From Desulfobacterales bacterium (GTDB lineage Bacteria > Desulfobacterota > Desulfobacteria > Desulfobacterales > JAFDCJ01): a stretch of 25,428 nt of DNA. The notes beneath the pieces are model-generated. The model was not told where the DNA came from. It did no database searches and saw nothing but the letters and a program-made list of their open reading frames with translations. The translations under genes and the position numbers were made by a program. Numbering within the stretch: the first letter of the stretch is position 1; the number at the start of each line of letters is the position of its first letter. The DNA is taken from contig CP070771.1 in assembly GCA_020345785.1 (NCBI GenBank), positions 4,034,027 through 4,059,454 on the forward strand, read 5' to 3'. This document shows positions 15,812 to 24,306 of this stretch, piece after piece.

Positions 15812-16903
15812 TCATAGGATGGCCTTTTCACTTTCAGAATCGAAAAGATGCAGATTCTCTATCCCGGGTTCGACAACCAGGTTGCTGTGCGTCTTGATTT
15901 TGGTCTTGCGGCCCACAGCGGCAATTAAAGTGAAACTGCCGGTGTTGAGAACCACGTAGGTCTCATTGCCGATGGGCTCGATCACCTCGACTTCGCCCTG
16001 AATTGTTTTGCCCGGCTGGTGCTCAGCGGTGACTTTGAGATCTTCCGGCCGAATGCCGACGATAATTTGTTTCGGCTTGTAGTCGGCCAGTTGCTTTGAA
16101 TTTTCCGGGGGCAGATCGATCCGAACTTCACCTGTTTGCAGGGAGGCGGTGTCTGCCCGGCTGATCAATTCGGCCTCGAAGAAGTTCATTGCCGGGCTGC
16201 CGATAAATCCGCCGACGAATTTGTTGGCAGGGGATTCATAAAGTTCGAGGGGAGAGCCGATCTGCTGGATCAGGCCGTCTCGCATAACCACGATCCGGTC
16301 GCCCATGGTCATGGCTTCAATCTGGTCGTGGGTTACATATACAGCCGTGGTGGCCAGGCGCTCATGCAGTTTTTTCAATTCCAGTCTTGTTTGCACCCGG
16401 AGTTTGGCATCTAGGTTGGATAACGGCTCATCAAATAAGAAGACTTCAGGTTTTCTTACTATTGCCCGGCCAACCGCAACACGTTGACGTTGACCGCCCG
16501 AGAGCTGCTTGGGCTTTCGTGCCAGGAGATGTTGGATACCCAGAATTTCGGCGGCCTCCTGCACCCTTGCTTTAATTTCACCTTTGGACCGCTTGCGCAT
16601 CTCCAGGGAAAAGGCCATGTTGTCGAACACCGTCATGTGGGGATAAAGGGCATAATTTTGGAACACCATGGCGATATTACGGTCCTTGGCCGGCAGTTTG
16701 TTGATCAGATTATCTCCGATATAGACATTGCCGCTGGTAATGCTTTCAAGGCCTGCAATCATGCGCAATGTGGTGGTTTTGCCGCAGCCGCTGGGTCCGA
16801 CCAGAACCACAAACTCCTTGTCTTTAATTGACATGTTGAAATTGTCGACAGCCAGGACTTCTTCAAACCGCTTGTAAACGTTTTCTAACCGTACTTCTGC
16901 CAT
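15812..16903 (-). CDS. ABC transporter ATP-binding protein (MalK/UgpC, CUT1 class)
   Basis: ATPase subunit of a carbohydrate importer, 363 residues, on the inner face of the membrane. Walker A GPSGCGKT (36-43), Q-loop Q82, signature LSGGQRQR (134-141), Walker B VFLFDE (154-159), D-loop SNLDA and switch H192 are all present. The C-terminal ~120 residues form the TOBE/OB regulatory fold typical of MalK-type subunits (IIVGIRPEDLKV). AAGGAG lies ten bases before the ATG, inside the end of the upstream permease gene; the gap between the two is seven bases. It probably energises the two permeases immediately upstream. The substrate cannot be read from this subunit. Confidence 0.96.
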   Translation of the reverse strand: MAEVRLENVYKRFEEVLAVDNFNMSIKDKEFVVLVGPSGCGKTTTLRMIAGLESITSGNVYIGDNLINKLPAKDRNIAMVFQNYALYPHMTVFDNMAFSLEMRKRSKGEIKARVQEAAEILGIQHLLARKPKQLSGGQRQRVAVGRAIVRKPEVFLFDEPLSNLDAKLRVQTRLELKKLHERLATTAVYVTHDQIEAMTMGDRIVVMRDGLIQQIGSPLELYESPANKFVGGFIGSPAMNFFEAELISRADTASLQTGEVRIDLPPENSKQLADYKPKQIIVGIRPEDLKVTAEHQPGKTIQGEVEVIEPIGNETYVVLNTGSFTLIAAVGRKTKIKTHSNLVVEPGIENLHLFDSESEKAIL

Positions 16904-16910
16904 ATTTAAA

Positions 16911-17750
16911 TTACTCCTTCAATGCGCCGGTCATACCCGCAACATAGTGTTCAACAAAAAATGAGTATACCAGGGCCACCGGCACCGATGCACACAGGGC
17001 CCCCGCCATCAGCGCGCCCCAGTGGTATACGTCGCCCCGCACCAGCTCGGTGACCAGGCCGATAGGCACCGTCTTTTTGGCCGTGCTGGAAATAAACGCC
17101 AACGCGTAAAGATATTCATTCCATGAGAGCGTGAAACAAAAAATGCCGGCCGAAAGAACCCCCGGCAGACACAGGGGCAGAATTATCCTGCGAAAGATTT
17201 TGATCCGGCTGGCGCCGTCGATCATGGCACATTCTTCCATCTCCTTGGGAATGGATTTAAAGTATCCCATTAGCAGCCAGGTGCAAAACGGAATAAGAAA
17301 CGTCGGATAGGTCAGAATCAGGGCCCAGAGCGAGTCCCACAGCCTTGCTTTAAAAATGATGTGGGCCAGGGGGATAAATAAAATCGTTTGGGGCACCAGA
17401 TACCCCAAAAAGATGGCCACACCGGTGGGACCGGAGGTTTTGAACTGCAGCCGTTGAATCGCATAGGCCGCCAGCAGGCTGGCCACCAGCGAAATCAAGG
17501 TGGCGCTAATGGCCACAAAGAAGGTGTTCCACATCCATCTGAGAAAAATGGTTTCGGTAAAAAGGGCGACGATGTTGCCCAGGGTCGGCGAGTGGATGAA
17601 AAAGGGGTTCAGATCCAGGTTATAGAGCTCGATGTCCGACTTGAATACCGTGTTGACCATCCAATAGAAAGGAAAGAGAAGAAATATCAGGTAGGCCGCC
17701 AGCGGCACATAGAATTTTACAACTTTGGATCCAACGCGTTCGATTACCAT
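16911..17750 (-). CDS. ABC sugar-type permease, MalG-like
   Basis: Inner-membrane permease of 279 residues with six predicted helices. The EAA loop that contacts the ATPase is at about 171-197 (MEECAMIDGASRIKIFRRI, then LPLCLPG). The N-terminal helix (VPLAAYLIFLLFPFYWMV) and the C-terminal ending match MalG/UgpE-type permeases of the CUT1 family. AGAGGA is placed seven bases before the ATG and overlaps the stop of the first permease gene; the genes are three bases apart, pointing to translational coupling. Confidence 0.95.
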   Translation of the reverse strand: MVIERVGSKVVKFYVPLAAYLIFLLFPFYWMVNTVFKSDIELYNLDLNPFFIHSPTLGNIVALFTETIFLRWMWNTFFVAISATLISLVASLLAAYAIQRLQFKTSGPTGVAIFLGYLVPQTILFIPLAHIIFKARLWDSLWALILTYPTFLIPFCTWLLMGYFKSIPKEMEECAMIDGASRIKIFRRIILPLCLPGVLSAGIFCFTLSWNEYLYALAFISSTAKKTVPIGLVTELVRGDVYHWGALMAGALCASVPVALVYSFFVEHYVAGMTGALKE

Positions 17751-17753
17751 TTG

Positions 17754-18686
17754 TCAGTCCTCTTTCCTCAGAAAAACGAAAGCGATAAACACACAGGACA
17801 CCAGTATCGGCAGCATAAAATTGGAGATGGCCGCCCCCTCGCCGAATTGCCCGCCCTGCATGGCCCGTTGAAAGGAGAGCGTTCCGAAAATATGAGTGGC
17901 GCCGGCCGGCCCGCCCTTGGTGATGATCCAGACCAACTGGAAATCCGCAAAGGTCCAGATGGTGGAAAATACGGTCACCACCGTCAACAGCGGCGTGAGC
18001 AGCGGCAGGGTTATTTTGCGGAACTTTTTCCAGGCTCCGGCACCGTCGATTTCAGCGGCCTCGTAGAGGTCGGGGCTGATGGTCTGCAAGCCGGCCAGCA
18101 GTCCGATGGTAAAGAACGGAACTCCGCGCCAGACATTGGCCGCGATCAACGCCCATCGCGCGTTCCAGGGATCGCCCAGAAAATCAATGAAATGGTCGGT
18201 GATACCGAGCTTCAACAGGGCCCATGATATGCCGCTGAAGGTCGAATCATAAAGCCACCAGAAACAGATCGCACTGAGCGCCGTCGGGATGATCCAGGGC
18301 AAAAGTACGATGGCCCGCATCAATCCCTTGCCCTTGAAATCACGATTTAAAACCACGGCCAAACCGATGCCCAGGACGGCTTTAAAAATAACCGCCACGA
18401 CCGTGTAGAGGAAGGTGTTGAAACAGGTTAGCCAAAAAGTGGGGTCTTCCAGCAGATAGGCGTAATTTTCAAACCCGATAAAATGGCCCTCACGCCCGAC
18501 AATGGTGTCGGTAAAACCCAGCCACAGACCCAGGAAAAAGGGGTATGCCAGGAATATTAAGAGCAGGAGTTCAGCCGGAGCTACGAACAGCAGACCAAGG
18601 ATGGTCGGATTTTCCAGCGCCCGCGAGAAGCGTTGACGCAGGCCGGACGCGCCCTGTGTCTGTTCTGAAGCGGCAATTACATCCAC
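17754..18686 (-). CDS. ABC sugar-type permease, MalF/UgpA-like
   Basis: Inner-membrane permease of 310 residues. A cytoplasmic N-terminus (about 1-28) precedes the first helix (TILGLLFVAPAELLLLIFLA). The EAA loop YEAAEIDGAGAWKKFRKIT with LPLL lies at about 208-230. The start is GTG with GGAGG seven bases upstream. It pairs with the MalG-like permease to form the membrane channel of the importer. The binding-protein gene lies upstream on the same strand, beyond a 336-bp gap containing repeat arms and a strong stem-loop. Confidence 0.95.
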   Translation of the reverse strand: MDVIAASEQTQGASGLRQRFSRALENPTILGLLFVAPAELLLLIFLAYPFFLGLWLGFTDTIVGREGHFIGFENYAYLLEDPTFWLTCFNTFLYTVVAVIFKAVLGIGLAVVLNRDFKGKGLMRAIVLLPWIIPTALSAICFWWLYDSTFSGISWALLKLGITDHFIDFLGDPWNARWALIAANVWRGVPFFTIGLLAGLQTISPDLYEAAEIDGAGAWKKFRKITLPLLTPLLTVVTVFSTIWTFADFQLVWIITKGGPAGATHIFGTLSFQRAMQGGQFGEGAAISNFMLPILVSCVFIAFVFLRKED

Positions 18687-18703
18687 TGGTTTACCTCCAG
18701 ATT

Positions 18704-18951
18704 CGTTATTAGTTATTGGTTATTGGATACATATACTTTATGTGTCGATCCTGCTGTTGAGCCAATTACAGAGGGTATCAACGGATAGGTTGAGGAATGA
18801 AACCCAATCCCGCCGCGGCGGCCCTCCGGAACTCAACCATCTGCATTCGTTATACAAATAAAGTTATTTCGATCCAACATTATTTTTGCGTGAAGAATCG
18901 GTGTCTTTGGTGCCGCCAACCAATGACCAATACCTAATAACAAATAACGTT
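18704..18951. repeat. Inverted TTATTAGTTATTGG arms between binding-protein and permease genes
   Basis: The left arm (18704-18729, CGTTATTAGTTATTGGTTA) and the inverted right arm (18918-18951) enclose about 190 bp. Within are GGTTGAG/CTCAACC (18788-18794, 18832-18838) around a 12-bp palindrome, CCGCCGCGGCGG (18810-18821). The left arm ends just upstream of the permease ribosome site. Confidence 0.6.
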
Positions 18952-18992
18952 GGGGGGGATGGCCGCGCGTTGCTCAACGTTCGGCCACCCCC
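18952..18992 (-). terminator. Strong intercistronic stem-loop after the binding-protein gene
   Basis: GGGGG/CCCCC, TGGCCG/CGGCCA and GCGTT/AACGT stack into about 16 base pairs around a four-base loop, starting about 30 bases past the stop codon. No immediate T run follows on the minus strand. It is more likely an mRNA 3'-end stabiliser or partial terminator, the usual way to make excess binding protein over permease. Confidence 0.5.
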
Positions 18993-19022
18993 GCCATTCT
19001 TAACTAATATCTACCGGGATCA

Positions 19023-20360
19023 CTACCTGTATGCCCGGGCGATTTGCTTTTCTGCGCGCGAAATAACCGCATCCTTGGACATGCCCCTGGCGCAGTAGTT
19101 GGCAAACATGTCCACCACCACATATTCAGCCATGGTTGCGGCCGAGCCGGGGCCGATGGGTCCCGGGTAACCGTTCCAAAGCATATTTTTGACGCAGTCG
19201 CGGTAAGCCGTATGTTTGGGATCACTGGTCCAGACGGGCAAATCACGATACGCTTTAAGACCAGGCGTAACATATCCGCTCATGGCATCCATCCAGGGAG
19301 AGGCCTGCTCTTTTTCCAGCATAAACATCAGGAAATGTTTGGCTGCATTAGGAACGGCGCTGTACTTATAGATGAAAGCCTGGTTGAATAAATGCAGTTG
19401 CGTGGGTTTTCCTATCGGACCGACCGGCAGTTCGGCGTGGTAGGTGTCCTTGGAAATTTCCGCCCATTCCGGTTTCGTGCGGGATGCATAGTAGATGCTG
19501 ATCCCGTTGTTGGTCGCTGAAATCTGTTCCGCCAGATAGGCTTTGTTGTTGTGGGGATCAAGCCAGGAGGCGCAGCCCGGTATCATGGCGCTGTACAAAT
19601 CTTTCATGCCATCGAGGGCATTGCGCGTCTCGGGGCTGTTGATCGCCGGGTTTCCGCCGGCATCGACGGTTGATGCCCCATATGACCACAACCAGGTGTA
19701 AGCAAAGTTGTTGCCGTCACCGACGGAGTGACCCAGGGCAAATCCAACCGGATGGCCCATGCTGTTGAGTTTTTTGCAGCACTTGATAAACTCATTGGTG
19801 GTCTTGGGAAATTCGCTGTAGCCGGCTGCTTCGACCCAGGATTTGCGATAAACGATTTGCTGGCCGGGTGCGCCCATGGGAATAGCAATCCATCGGCCGT
19901 CTTTCTTGCCGTATTTGAGACAGGCGTCTTCCCAGCCCCCGTATTTGGCACCCAGATACTCAGCCACATCCGTCACATCAAGCAGCTTATCAGGATACAG
20001 GTGCGGGTCGTCATGCCAACCGGAGACCAGATCCGGACCGGCGCCAACAGCAGCCGACATAGCGGCCTTGGGCCGGACATCTTCCCAGGAGATATATTCG
20101 TTCACCACTTTGCAGCCCGTGGCCTCTTCCCACTTGCGGCAGTTTGCTTCCCACAGGTCTTTATCGCCGCCCACGAAAACGCTCCATCTGAGGACGTTCA
20201 AGGTTTCCCCTTTTTCGACGGCCAGGTTGGGTGGGGTTGCCGCCATTGCTTTTTGGGCAAGAGGGCCCAGAGGACTTGCGAGAATTGCGGCACCGGCCAG
20301 ACCGGCACTCGAAGTTTTGATGAAGTCCCTCCGACTCATGTTGTTATCCTGCTTTTTCAT
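19023..20360 (-). CDS. Tat-exported ABC substrate-binding protein (family 1, CUT1)
   Basis: Periplasmic solute-binding protein of 445 residues for the adjacent importer. A twin-arginine signal is evident (MSRRDFIKTSSAGLAGAAI with probable cleavage near KAMA-AT, residue 40), so the protein is likely folded before export. The mature part shows family-1 features: NVLRWSVF, a WEEATG segment, PMGAPGQQIVYRKSWVEAAG, and AAKHFLMFMLEKEQ near the C-terminal third. The ligand is unknown; CUT1 proteins bind sugars, polyols or their phosphates. ATG at 20360 is chosen over TTG at 20366 because AAAGGAGG lies eight bases upstream. A long leader with a candidate promoter and operator precedes it. Confidence 0.94.
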   Translation of the reverse strand: MKKQDNNMSRRDFIKTSSAGLAGAAILASPLGPLAQKAMAATPPNLAVEKGETLNVLRWSVFVGGDKDLWEANCRKWEEATGCKVVNEYISWEDVRPKAAMSAAVGAGPDLVSGWHDDPHLYPDKLLDVTDVAEYLGAKYGGWEDACLKYGKKDGRWIAIPMGAPGQQIVYRKSWVEAAGYSEFPKTTNEFIKCCKKLNSMGHPVGFALGHSVGDGNNFAYTWLWSYGASTVDAGGNPAINSPETRNALDGMKDLYSAMIPGCASWLDPHNNKAYLAEQISATNNGISIYYASRTKPEWAEISKDTYHAELPVGPIGKPTQLHLFNQAFIYKYSAVPNAAKHFLMFMLEKEQASPWMDAMSGYVTPGLKAYRDLPVWTSDPKHTAYRDCVKNMLWNGYPGPIGPGSAATMAEYVVVDMFANYCARGMSKDAVISRAEKQIARAYR

Positions 20361-20448
20361 GGCCAATTCCTCCTTTCTAAAGCTAATCTATCGATAAGCT
20401 CTCTACTCCTTTGTCGTTTTAAGCTCTTGTAAGAAAAATACCTAGGAC

Positions 20449-20523
20449 TTAAAGCGTATGTTCAACAAAAACAAAGTGTTGCTCGAGCCGATTCACATTT
20501 AAGATCCTTGCAGGAAACAGCAT
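20449..20523 (-). CDS. Possible 24-residue leader ORF upstream of the binding-protein gene
   Basis: ATG followed by 24 codons in total, ending in TAA, preceded by GAAGGGAGG only two to five bases upstream. The peptide is MLFPARILNV continuing to VEHTL and shows no run of a single amino acid. The purine-rich tract is striking, but the spacing to the ATG is short, so this may be chance. Confidence 0.15.
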   Translation of the reverse strand: MLFPARILNVNRLEQHFVFVEHTL

Positions 20524-20667
20524 CACCTCCCTTCTTCAGTCGATACGATAAATACAATTCAGGGGGTTGGTAGTTGGTTGTTTGGTTATACGTGTCAGTA
20601 TAGTTTTTGCGCTTGCATAAACAGCGCTTTGCCATTAGGTGCTCAATGTCGCCTTATCGAAAATTCC

Positions 20668-20697
20668 ACCTGCTATGCGAGGCATGAGCGGGCAGGT
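20668..20697. other. Nested hairpin in the binding-protein leader
   Basis: ACCTGC/GCAGGT encloses ATGC/GCAT with a three-base loop. It lies just downstream (minus strand) of the candidate promoter and would be near the 5' end of that transcript. On the plus strand a short TTTT follows, so a weak plus-strand terminator is an alternative. Confidence 0.35.
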
Positions 20698-20728
20698 TTT
20701 AATCGATGGTACCAAATGCTCCGAGTAT

Positions 20729-20760
20729 CGATTTAAATCGCTAAAATGATGTTATGTCAA
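20729..20760 (-). promoter_or_regulatory. Candidate sigma-70 promoter with operator palindrome for the ABC operon
   Basis: On the minus strand TTGACA (20755-20760) is followed after exactly 17 bases by TTTAAA (20732-20737). The -10 lies inside the perfect 12-bp palindrome CGATTTAAATCG (20729-20740), a place where a repressor could block it. The transcript would have a leader of about 365 bases. The downstream gene is the binding protein. Confidence 0.4.
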
Positions 20761-21182
20761 TAAAAAAGCGCAAAATACGGCAAACAATATTTGCGGAACA
20801 GGAAAACGAATCCGATTTAGAGCTTAAACTTCATCATTTATTGACAGGGTTAACACGTGTTGATAGTGAATAAAATATTCTTGATGCTTGACACTGGATG
20901 CTGGATATAAAAACAGGCTTTAGGCGAAGGGGCGCACGATGCACGGTTAAGGTAAAGAGAACCGCAGAATATCGAATAACGAATATCGAATTTCGAAGGA
21001 AGGAATTCTGTCCTTTGTTTTCTGAAACAGCATACAACAAACAACAAGCGACAAGCAATCAAATTTATCTTTTCTGACCTCTGTCATCTGTCTTCTCTTA
21101 GCGTAACTGTAAACAACGGATAATAATCGACAAACACCTTGAACCGAACGTTATCGATTTGGGACAAAAGAAAGGAACAGTC

Positions 21183-22856
21183 ATGAATTGGCGCAGCAAA
21201 AAGATACTCCAGCGGCCGGAGTGGTCCAGCCATCGGTCCCTTTACAAATCCATGGGATACTCAGATTACGATCTGGACCGTCCCATGATTGGAATTGCCA
21301 ACTCCTGGAACCGGGTGGTTCCGGGACATTATAATCTCAATCAGGTTTCGGAATTTGTTAAGCAGGGTATTCGACAGGCCGGCGGGACGCCGGTGGAATT
21401 CGGCGTGATCGCCGCCTGTGACGGCATTGCCCAGGGCCATGAAGGCATGCATTTCATTCTGCCCACCCGCGATCTGATAGCCAATGACATTGAGATGATG
21501 GTTGAGGCCCACCGCCTGGATGCCGTCGTTATGCTGGGTTCCTGTGACAAGATTGTGCCGGCCATGTTAATGGCGGCAGCCAGACTGGATCTGCCGGCCA
21601 TTATTGTGGTGGGCGGACCCATGGAAGGCGGCTGCCAGTTTGACGGCCGCTCCTCGGATATTACCTCCCTGACGGAAGGCCTGGGCATGTTGAAAGCAGG
21701 CAAGATCAACGAGGAGAATTACCTAAATCTGGAAAACTGTGCCGGACCGACCTGCGGTTCCTGCTCATTTCTTGGAACGGCCAATACCATGTGCTGTGTG
21801 GCAGAAGCCATGGGGCTATCGCTGCCGGGCAGTGCTACGATTCCGGCAACCTATGCTGAGCGCTGGCGTGCGGCCCAGGCATCCGGCCGGCAGATTGTGG
21901 AGCTGATCAAACAGGGGATTACGGCCCGTCAGATTCTCAACCGGAAGGGCATCGAAAACGGCATTCGCCTCAGCACGGCCATCGGCGGTTCGACCAATGT
22001 TGCGTTGCACATCCCGGCCATCGGCTATGAAGCCGACTGCGAAATTACAATGGATATTTTTGAGGAATTGTGCCGCAGCACACCGCATATCGCCAAAATG
22101 AATCCGGCGGCCGCACCCAATGTTCCGGATTTTCACCATGCCGGCGGCGTCCAGGCGGTGATGAAAGAACTGCTTCCCATTTTGCACGCGGATGCCTTGA
22201 CTGTTACCGGCAAAACGCTGGCCGAAAACCTTTCTGCCGCCCCTGCCGCCAACCGCATGATTATAAAAACAATGCAGGACCCATGGAGCAATCAAGGTGG
22301 ACTTGCCGTTTTGCACGGCAATCTGGCACCCAGCAGCGCCGTTACCAAGCCGGCTGCCATTCATCCGGATATGCATACCTTTACCGGGACGGCGCACTGT
22401 TTTGACTGTGAAGAGGAAGCCAATGCAGCGATTCTGGACGGCAAGGTTAAGGAAGGTGAGGTCATCGTGATTCGTTACGAGGGACCCAAAGGGGGGCCCG
22501 GCATGCGGGAAATGTACAAGGCCATGAAACTCCTCTATGGGCGGGGTCTGGCGCTAAAGACGGCCGTGGTTACCGACGGACGTTTTTCCGGTACCAACAA
22601 CGGCTGCTTCGTGGGGCATGTCTCGCCGGAAGCCGCCGAGGGCGGACCGATTGCCGTCGTGGAAAACGGTGATGAAATCACCATCGACATCTCAAACCGT
22701 AAATTGCACGTGAATATTTCCGATCAGGAGATTCAGGATCGTTTAGCCAAATGGCAACGGCCGGCACCAAAATACAAAAAGGGATATCTGGCGCTGTACT
22801 CGCAATTGGCGGAATCGGCGGATAAAGGCGCCATCATTCGGCACAAGTTCGAATAA
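21183..22856 (+). CDS. IlvD/Edd-family dehydratase (dihydroxy-acid dehydratase-like)
   Basis: Iron-sulfur lyase of 557 residues that removes water from 2,3-dihydroxy acids to give 2-oxoacids. Family motifs are RPMIGIANSWNRVVPGH, CDGIAQGHEGM, GSCDKIVPAMLMAAARL (C121), GPTCGSC (C191) and, near the end, TDGRFSGTNNGCFVGHVSPE with the catalytic serine. The position that is Cys in many [2Fe-2S] relatives reads VPGH, as in E. coli IlvD. Overall it resembles valine/isoleucine-pathway IlvD more than the xylonate/arabinonate dehydratases. Its place before a DUF1537 kinase and PdxA argues for a catabolic acid-sugar role, but biosynthesis cannot be excluded. ATG at 21183 (AAAGGA six bases upstream) is preferred over the TTG eight codons earlier. 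Confidence 0.93.
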   Translation: MNWRSKKILQRPEWSSHRSLYKSMGYSDYDLDRPMIGIANSWNRVVPGHYNLNQVSEFVKQGIRQAGGTPVEFGVIAACDGIAQGHEGMHFILPTRDLIANDIEMMVEAHRLDAVVMLGSCDKIVPAMLMAAARLDLPAIIVVGGPMEGGCQFDGRSSDITSLTEGLGMLKAGKINEENYLNLENCAGPTCGSCSFLGTANTMCCVAEAMGLSLPGSATIPATYAERWRAAQASGRQIVELIKQGITARQILNRKGIENGIRLSTAIGGSTNVALHIPAIGYEADCEITMDIFEELCRSTPHIAKMNPAAAPNVPDFHHAGGVQAVMKELLPILHADALTVTGKTLAENLSAAPAANRMIIKTMQDPWSNQGGLAVLHGNLAPSSAVTKPAAIHPDMHTFTGTAHCFDCEEEANAAILDGKVKEGEVIVIRYEGPKGGPGMREMYKAMKLLYGRGLALKTAVVTDGRFSGTNNGCFVGHVSPEAAEGGPIAVVENGDEITIDISNRKLHVNISDQEIQDRLAKWQRPAPKYKKGYLALYSQLAESADKGAIIRHKFE

Positions 22857-22862
22857 AAAAGC

Positions 22863-22905
22863 AAAAAATTCGAAGCACGAAATTCGAAATTCGAAACAAA
22901 TTCAA
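22863..22905. repeat. AAATTCGAAATTCGAA tandem arm after the IlvD-like gene
   Basis: Near-tandem GAAATTCGAAATTCGAAAC units begin a few bases after the stop codon. The style matches the other arms, with a possible loose partner at 20965-20999 on the other side of the gene. Confidence 0.5.
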
Positions 22906-22938
22906 AATCCGAATTATAAAATATTCCAAACCCCAAAA

Positions 22939-23001
22939 AATGCAGGATAAAAAAAACGGTATCTGCTTCTTTCGGTTTGGCATTACAGCCGATCCTGCAT
23001 T
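22939..23001 (+). other. 10-bp inverted repeat ahead of the acid-sugar kinase
   Basis: AATGCAGGAT (22939-22948) and ATCCTGCATT (22992-23001) pair perfectly around 43 bases and end 18 bases before the kinase start. It could be an mRNA stem controlling access to a weak ribosome site, or an operator pair. Confidence 0.4.
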
Positions 23002-23019
23002 GCGGATTGAAGTGATAAG

Positions 23020-24306
23020 ATGAAGTCCATCTTTATCATCGCAGATGATTTAACGGGAGCTGCCGACACGGGTGTTCAGTTCTGTCCCTTTTTTGAAGAC
23101 ACAACCCTGATTTCCTACCAACAATTGGACCGGATTTTGGAGCCGTCTCCGGCGTCTGCTTCACGGGCGACCGCGGTTTATACTAATAGCCGCGCTCTGG
23201 CACACGAGACAGCGCGACAGCGTCTGGTTTCCGTGGCGCAAGGATTAGCCAAGAAACAACCGCTCTGGATTTACAAAAAAATCGATTCCTGTATGCGCGG
23301 TAATGTCGGAGCGGAGGTAGAAGCACTTTTGGATGAACTCGACTATGAGGTAAGCTTTATCACGCCCGCATTTCCTGAAATGGGGCGTACAACCGAAAAT
23401 GATATTCACCGGGTTCACGGCATCCCGCTGGAACAAACCGAAATTTCGCGGGACCCGATCACGCCTGTGAAAGAATCCCATCTGTCCCGGATTGTGCAAT
23501 CCCAGAGCAGATATCGCGTCGGTCATGTGGCTTTAACACATCTGGATGGTTCTGAAAAGGAACTGCAGGCGGAAATCGACCGGCAGATTCAGCGTGGGTT
23601 CAGGCATTTCGTGTTTGATGCAACCCACCGATATCAGCTTGACCGGGTTGCCAATCTGGTTTACTCCTTTCCCGGCAAAGTACTTCCTGTGGGCTCAGCG
23701 GGATTGGCAGGCAGCCTTACCGAACCATTATCCCCTGCCAAGAGGGTAGTGAAATCCGGGTCAGAATTTGAGGGCGGCAACTGCAATTTGCTGGTTTGCG
23801 GCACTGCGTCGGAAGTAACCGGACGGCAAATTGATCGTCTACTGGAGAAACATTCGTACGAATTCATTCAGTTGCCCCCCGAGCTGCTGGTTGATCAGAG
23901 ACTCAGCGATGACTTTTCAAGAACCGTGTCTTCGACCCGCTCGAGTTTATCGAGAAAAAATGTGGTCCTAACCATAACGTCGCAAAGAAACGCCCAAGCC
24001 GCTCCCAGGGCGGCAAATCTTCAAGAGGCTGCAGAATCGATCGTCAGGGGTTTGGGTCTTTTCGTTGCGGAAGTCGTTGCGGACACCAGGCCGGCATACC
24101 TTTTTCTGACCGGGGGCGATACGGCGGACGCGGTTTTGACAACCATCGGGGCTGAAGGTATACGAATCCTGGGAGAAGTTGTTGCTGGTGTGGTGCAGGG
24201 CGTGCTCATCGGTGGACCCTTGGAAGGTTTGCCGGTGGTTACCAAAGCCGGAGCATTCGGGCATGAAGACACGCTGGTTGTTCTTCATGAAAGGTGGCAT
24301 AAATAG
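23020..24306 (+). CDS. Four-carbon acid-sugar kinase (DUF1537; OtnK/DtnK type)
   Basis: Cytoplasmic ATP-dependent kinase of 428 residues, expected to phosphorylate the 4-hydroxyl of a four-carbon sugar acid such as threonate or erythronate. The N-terminal substrate domain shows IIADDLTGAADTGVQ (6-20) and YKKIDSCMRGNVGAE (85-99). PVGSAGLAGSL (223-233) closes it. The C-terminal nucleotide domain carries LFLTGGDTADAVL (361-373) and VTKAGAFGHEDTL (407-419). Length and motif order match the family. The next gene is PdxA-like, the partner that oxidatively decarboxylates the phosphorylated acid in known pathways. The start has no strong ribosome site. The TAG stop is directly fused to GGTTCAGGG repeats. 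The exact substrate is not predictable. Confidence 0.93.
   Translation: MKSIFIIADDLTGAADTGVQFCPFFEDTTLISYQQLDRILEPSPASASRATAVYTNSRALAHETARQRLVSVAQGLAKKQPLWIYKKIDSCMRGNVGAEVEALLDELDYEVSFITPAFPEMGRTTENDIHRVHGIPLEQTEISRDPITPVKESHLSRIVQSQSRYRVGHVALTHLDGSEKELQAEIDRQIQRGFRHFVFDATHRYQLDRVANLVYSFPGKVLPVGSAGLAGSLTEPLSPAKRVVKSGSEFEGGNCNLLVCGTASEVTGRQIDRLLEKHSYEFIQLPPELLVDQRLSDDFSRTVSSTRSSLSRKNVVLTITSQRNAQAAPRAANLQEAAESIVRGLGLFVAEVVADTRPAYLFLTGGDTADAVLTTIGAEGIRILGEVVAGVVQGVLIGGPLEGLPVVTKAGAFGHEDTLVVLHERWHK

Larger units (their letters stand above)
20565..21097. repeat. Several arm-type repeats in the divergent gap before the IlvD-like gene
   Basis: GGTTGGTAGTTGGTTGTTTG (20565-20588) has a loose inverted partner, ACAACAAACAACAAGCGACA (21034-21060). 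Between and after them are ATATCGAATAACGAATATCG (20965-20999) and a CTCTGTCATCTGTCTTCTC tract (21078-21097). AACACGTGTT at 20852-20861 is a 10-bp palindrome next to TTGACA on the plus strand, a possible operator for the plus genes. No protein gene is evident between the divergent genes apart from the possible leader ORF. Confidence 0.45.

Noticed and set aside
17388..18227. 279-codon plus-strand frame across the permease genes
   Set aside because: Antisense to two clear permeases; Gly/Gln/His-rich composition typical of a shadow frame.
20841..20869. Plus-strand promoter TTGACA with GATAGT for the IlvD-like gene
   Set aside because: Spacing is only 15 bases and the -10 is poor. Only the adjacent AACACGTGTT palindrome was kept, as a weak note.
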